From Pseudofrankia asymbiotica (GTDB lineage: Bacteria; Actinomycetota; Actinomycetes; Frankiales; Frankiaceae): 5,242 bases of DNA. The notes below the pieces were generated by a model that was given only the letters and a program-made list of their open reading frames with translations, had not been told where the DNA came from and searched no databases. Both the position numbers and the translations under genes were made by a program. The stretch covers positions 134,298 through 139,539 of the forward strand of contig NZ_MOMC01000002.1 of NCBI RefSeq assembly GCF_001983105.1, written 5' to 3'. Positions within the stretch are counted from its first letter, which is position 1, and each line of letters opens with the position of its first letter. Positions 5,187 through 5,242 of the stretch are shown piece by piece.

Positions 5187-5242
5187 AGCCGTCTGGCTAC
5201 CGCCGCGGAGCGGCAGGTACCGGCAGTGTGGGGACCTGAACT

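Noticed and set aside
5187..5242. Promoter for mrp at the right edge
   Set aside because: No -10/-35 pair of acceptable quality and spacing was found in the visible bases. The promoter may lie outside the window.

Overview
This window is very GC-rich, with strong G/C preference at third codon positions and GTG and TTG start codons. It carries protein families typical of Actinobacteria: a DUF6758-like zinc-ribbon protein, an LppU/SCO3897-like membrane protein, and a Mrp ATPase with an N-terminal MIP18/DUF59 domain. It reads as chromosomal core DNA of a filamentous or soil actinomycete, perhaps Frankia or a relative. The genus is an inference and cannot be settled from the sequence alone.

Layout. 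Two genes lie on the + strand: a DUF6758-family protein (about 66-740) and a diacylglycerol kinase/LCB5-like lipid kinase (847-1878). They converge on three - strand genes, read from the right edge leftward: the Mrp/NBP35 iron-sulfur carrier ATPase (5177-4011), a PHP-domain phosphoesterase (3902-2985), and a two-segment membrane protein with a proline/glycine/tyrosine-rich N-terminus (2842-1988). The convergent junction (1879-1987) holds a 10-bp hairpin that may be a shared terminator. The mrp-PHP gap holds a perfect 53-bp palindrome, best read as the mrp terminator. The gap between the PHP gene and the membrane protein gene holds a G-quadruplex-type G-rich tract and a weak promoter candidate. 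No intergenic stretch exceeds about 150 bases.

How the genes fit together. Mrp, PHP phosphoesterase and DUF6758 genes are, as far as I recall, often neighbours in actinomycete genomes, so this looks like a vertically inherited housekeeping block rather than an island. Mrp would load Fe-S clusters in the cytoplasm. The PHP enzyme probably dephosphorylates small nucleotides or trims short RNA. The DAGK-like enzyme would phosphorylate a membrane lipid. The LppU-like protein sits in the membrane. No common pathway can be shown from sequence.

No mobile element, CRISPR array, tRNA, rRNA or defence/toxin system was found. The points most worth a second look are the perfect palindrome, a three-codon leader ORF whose stop overlaps the PHP start, the G4 tract, the uncharacterised DUF6758 protein with its uncertain N-terminus, and the in-frame 15-bp duplication in the kinase N-terminus.
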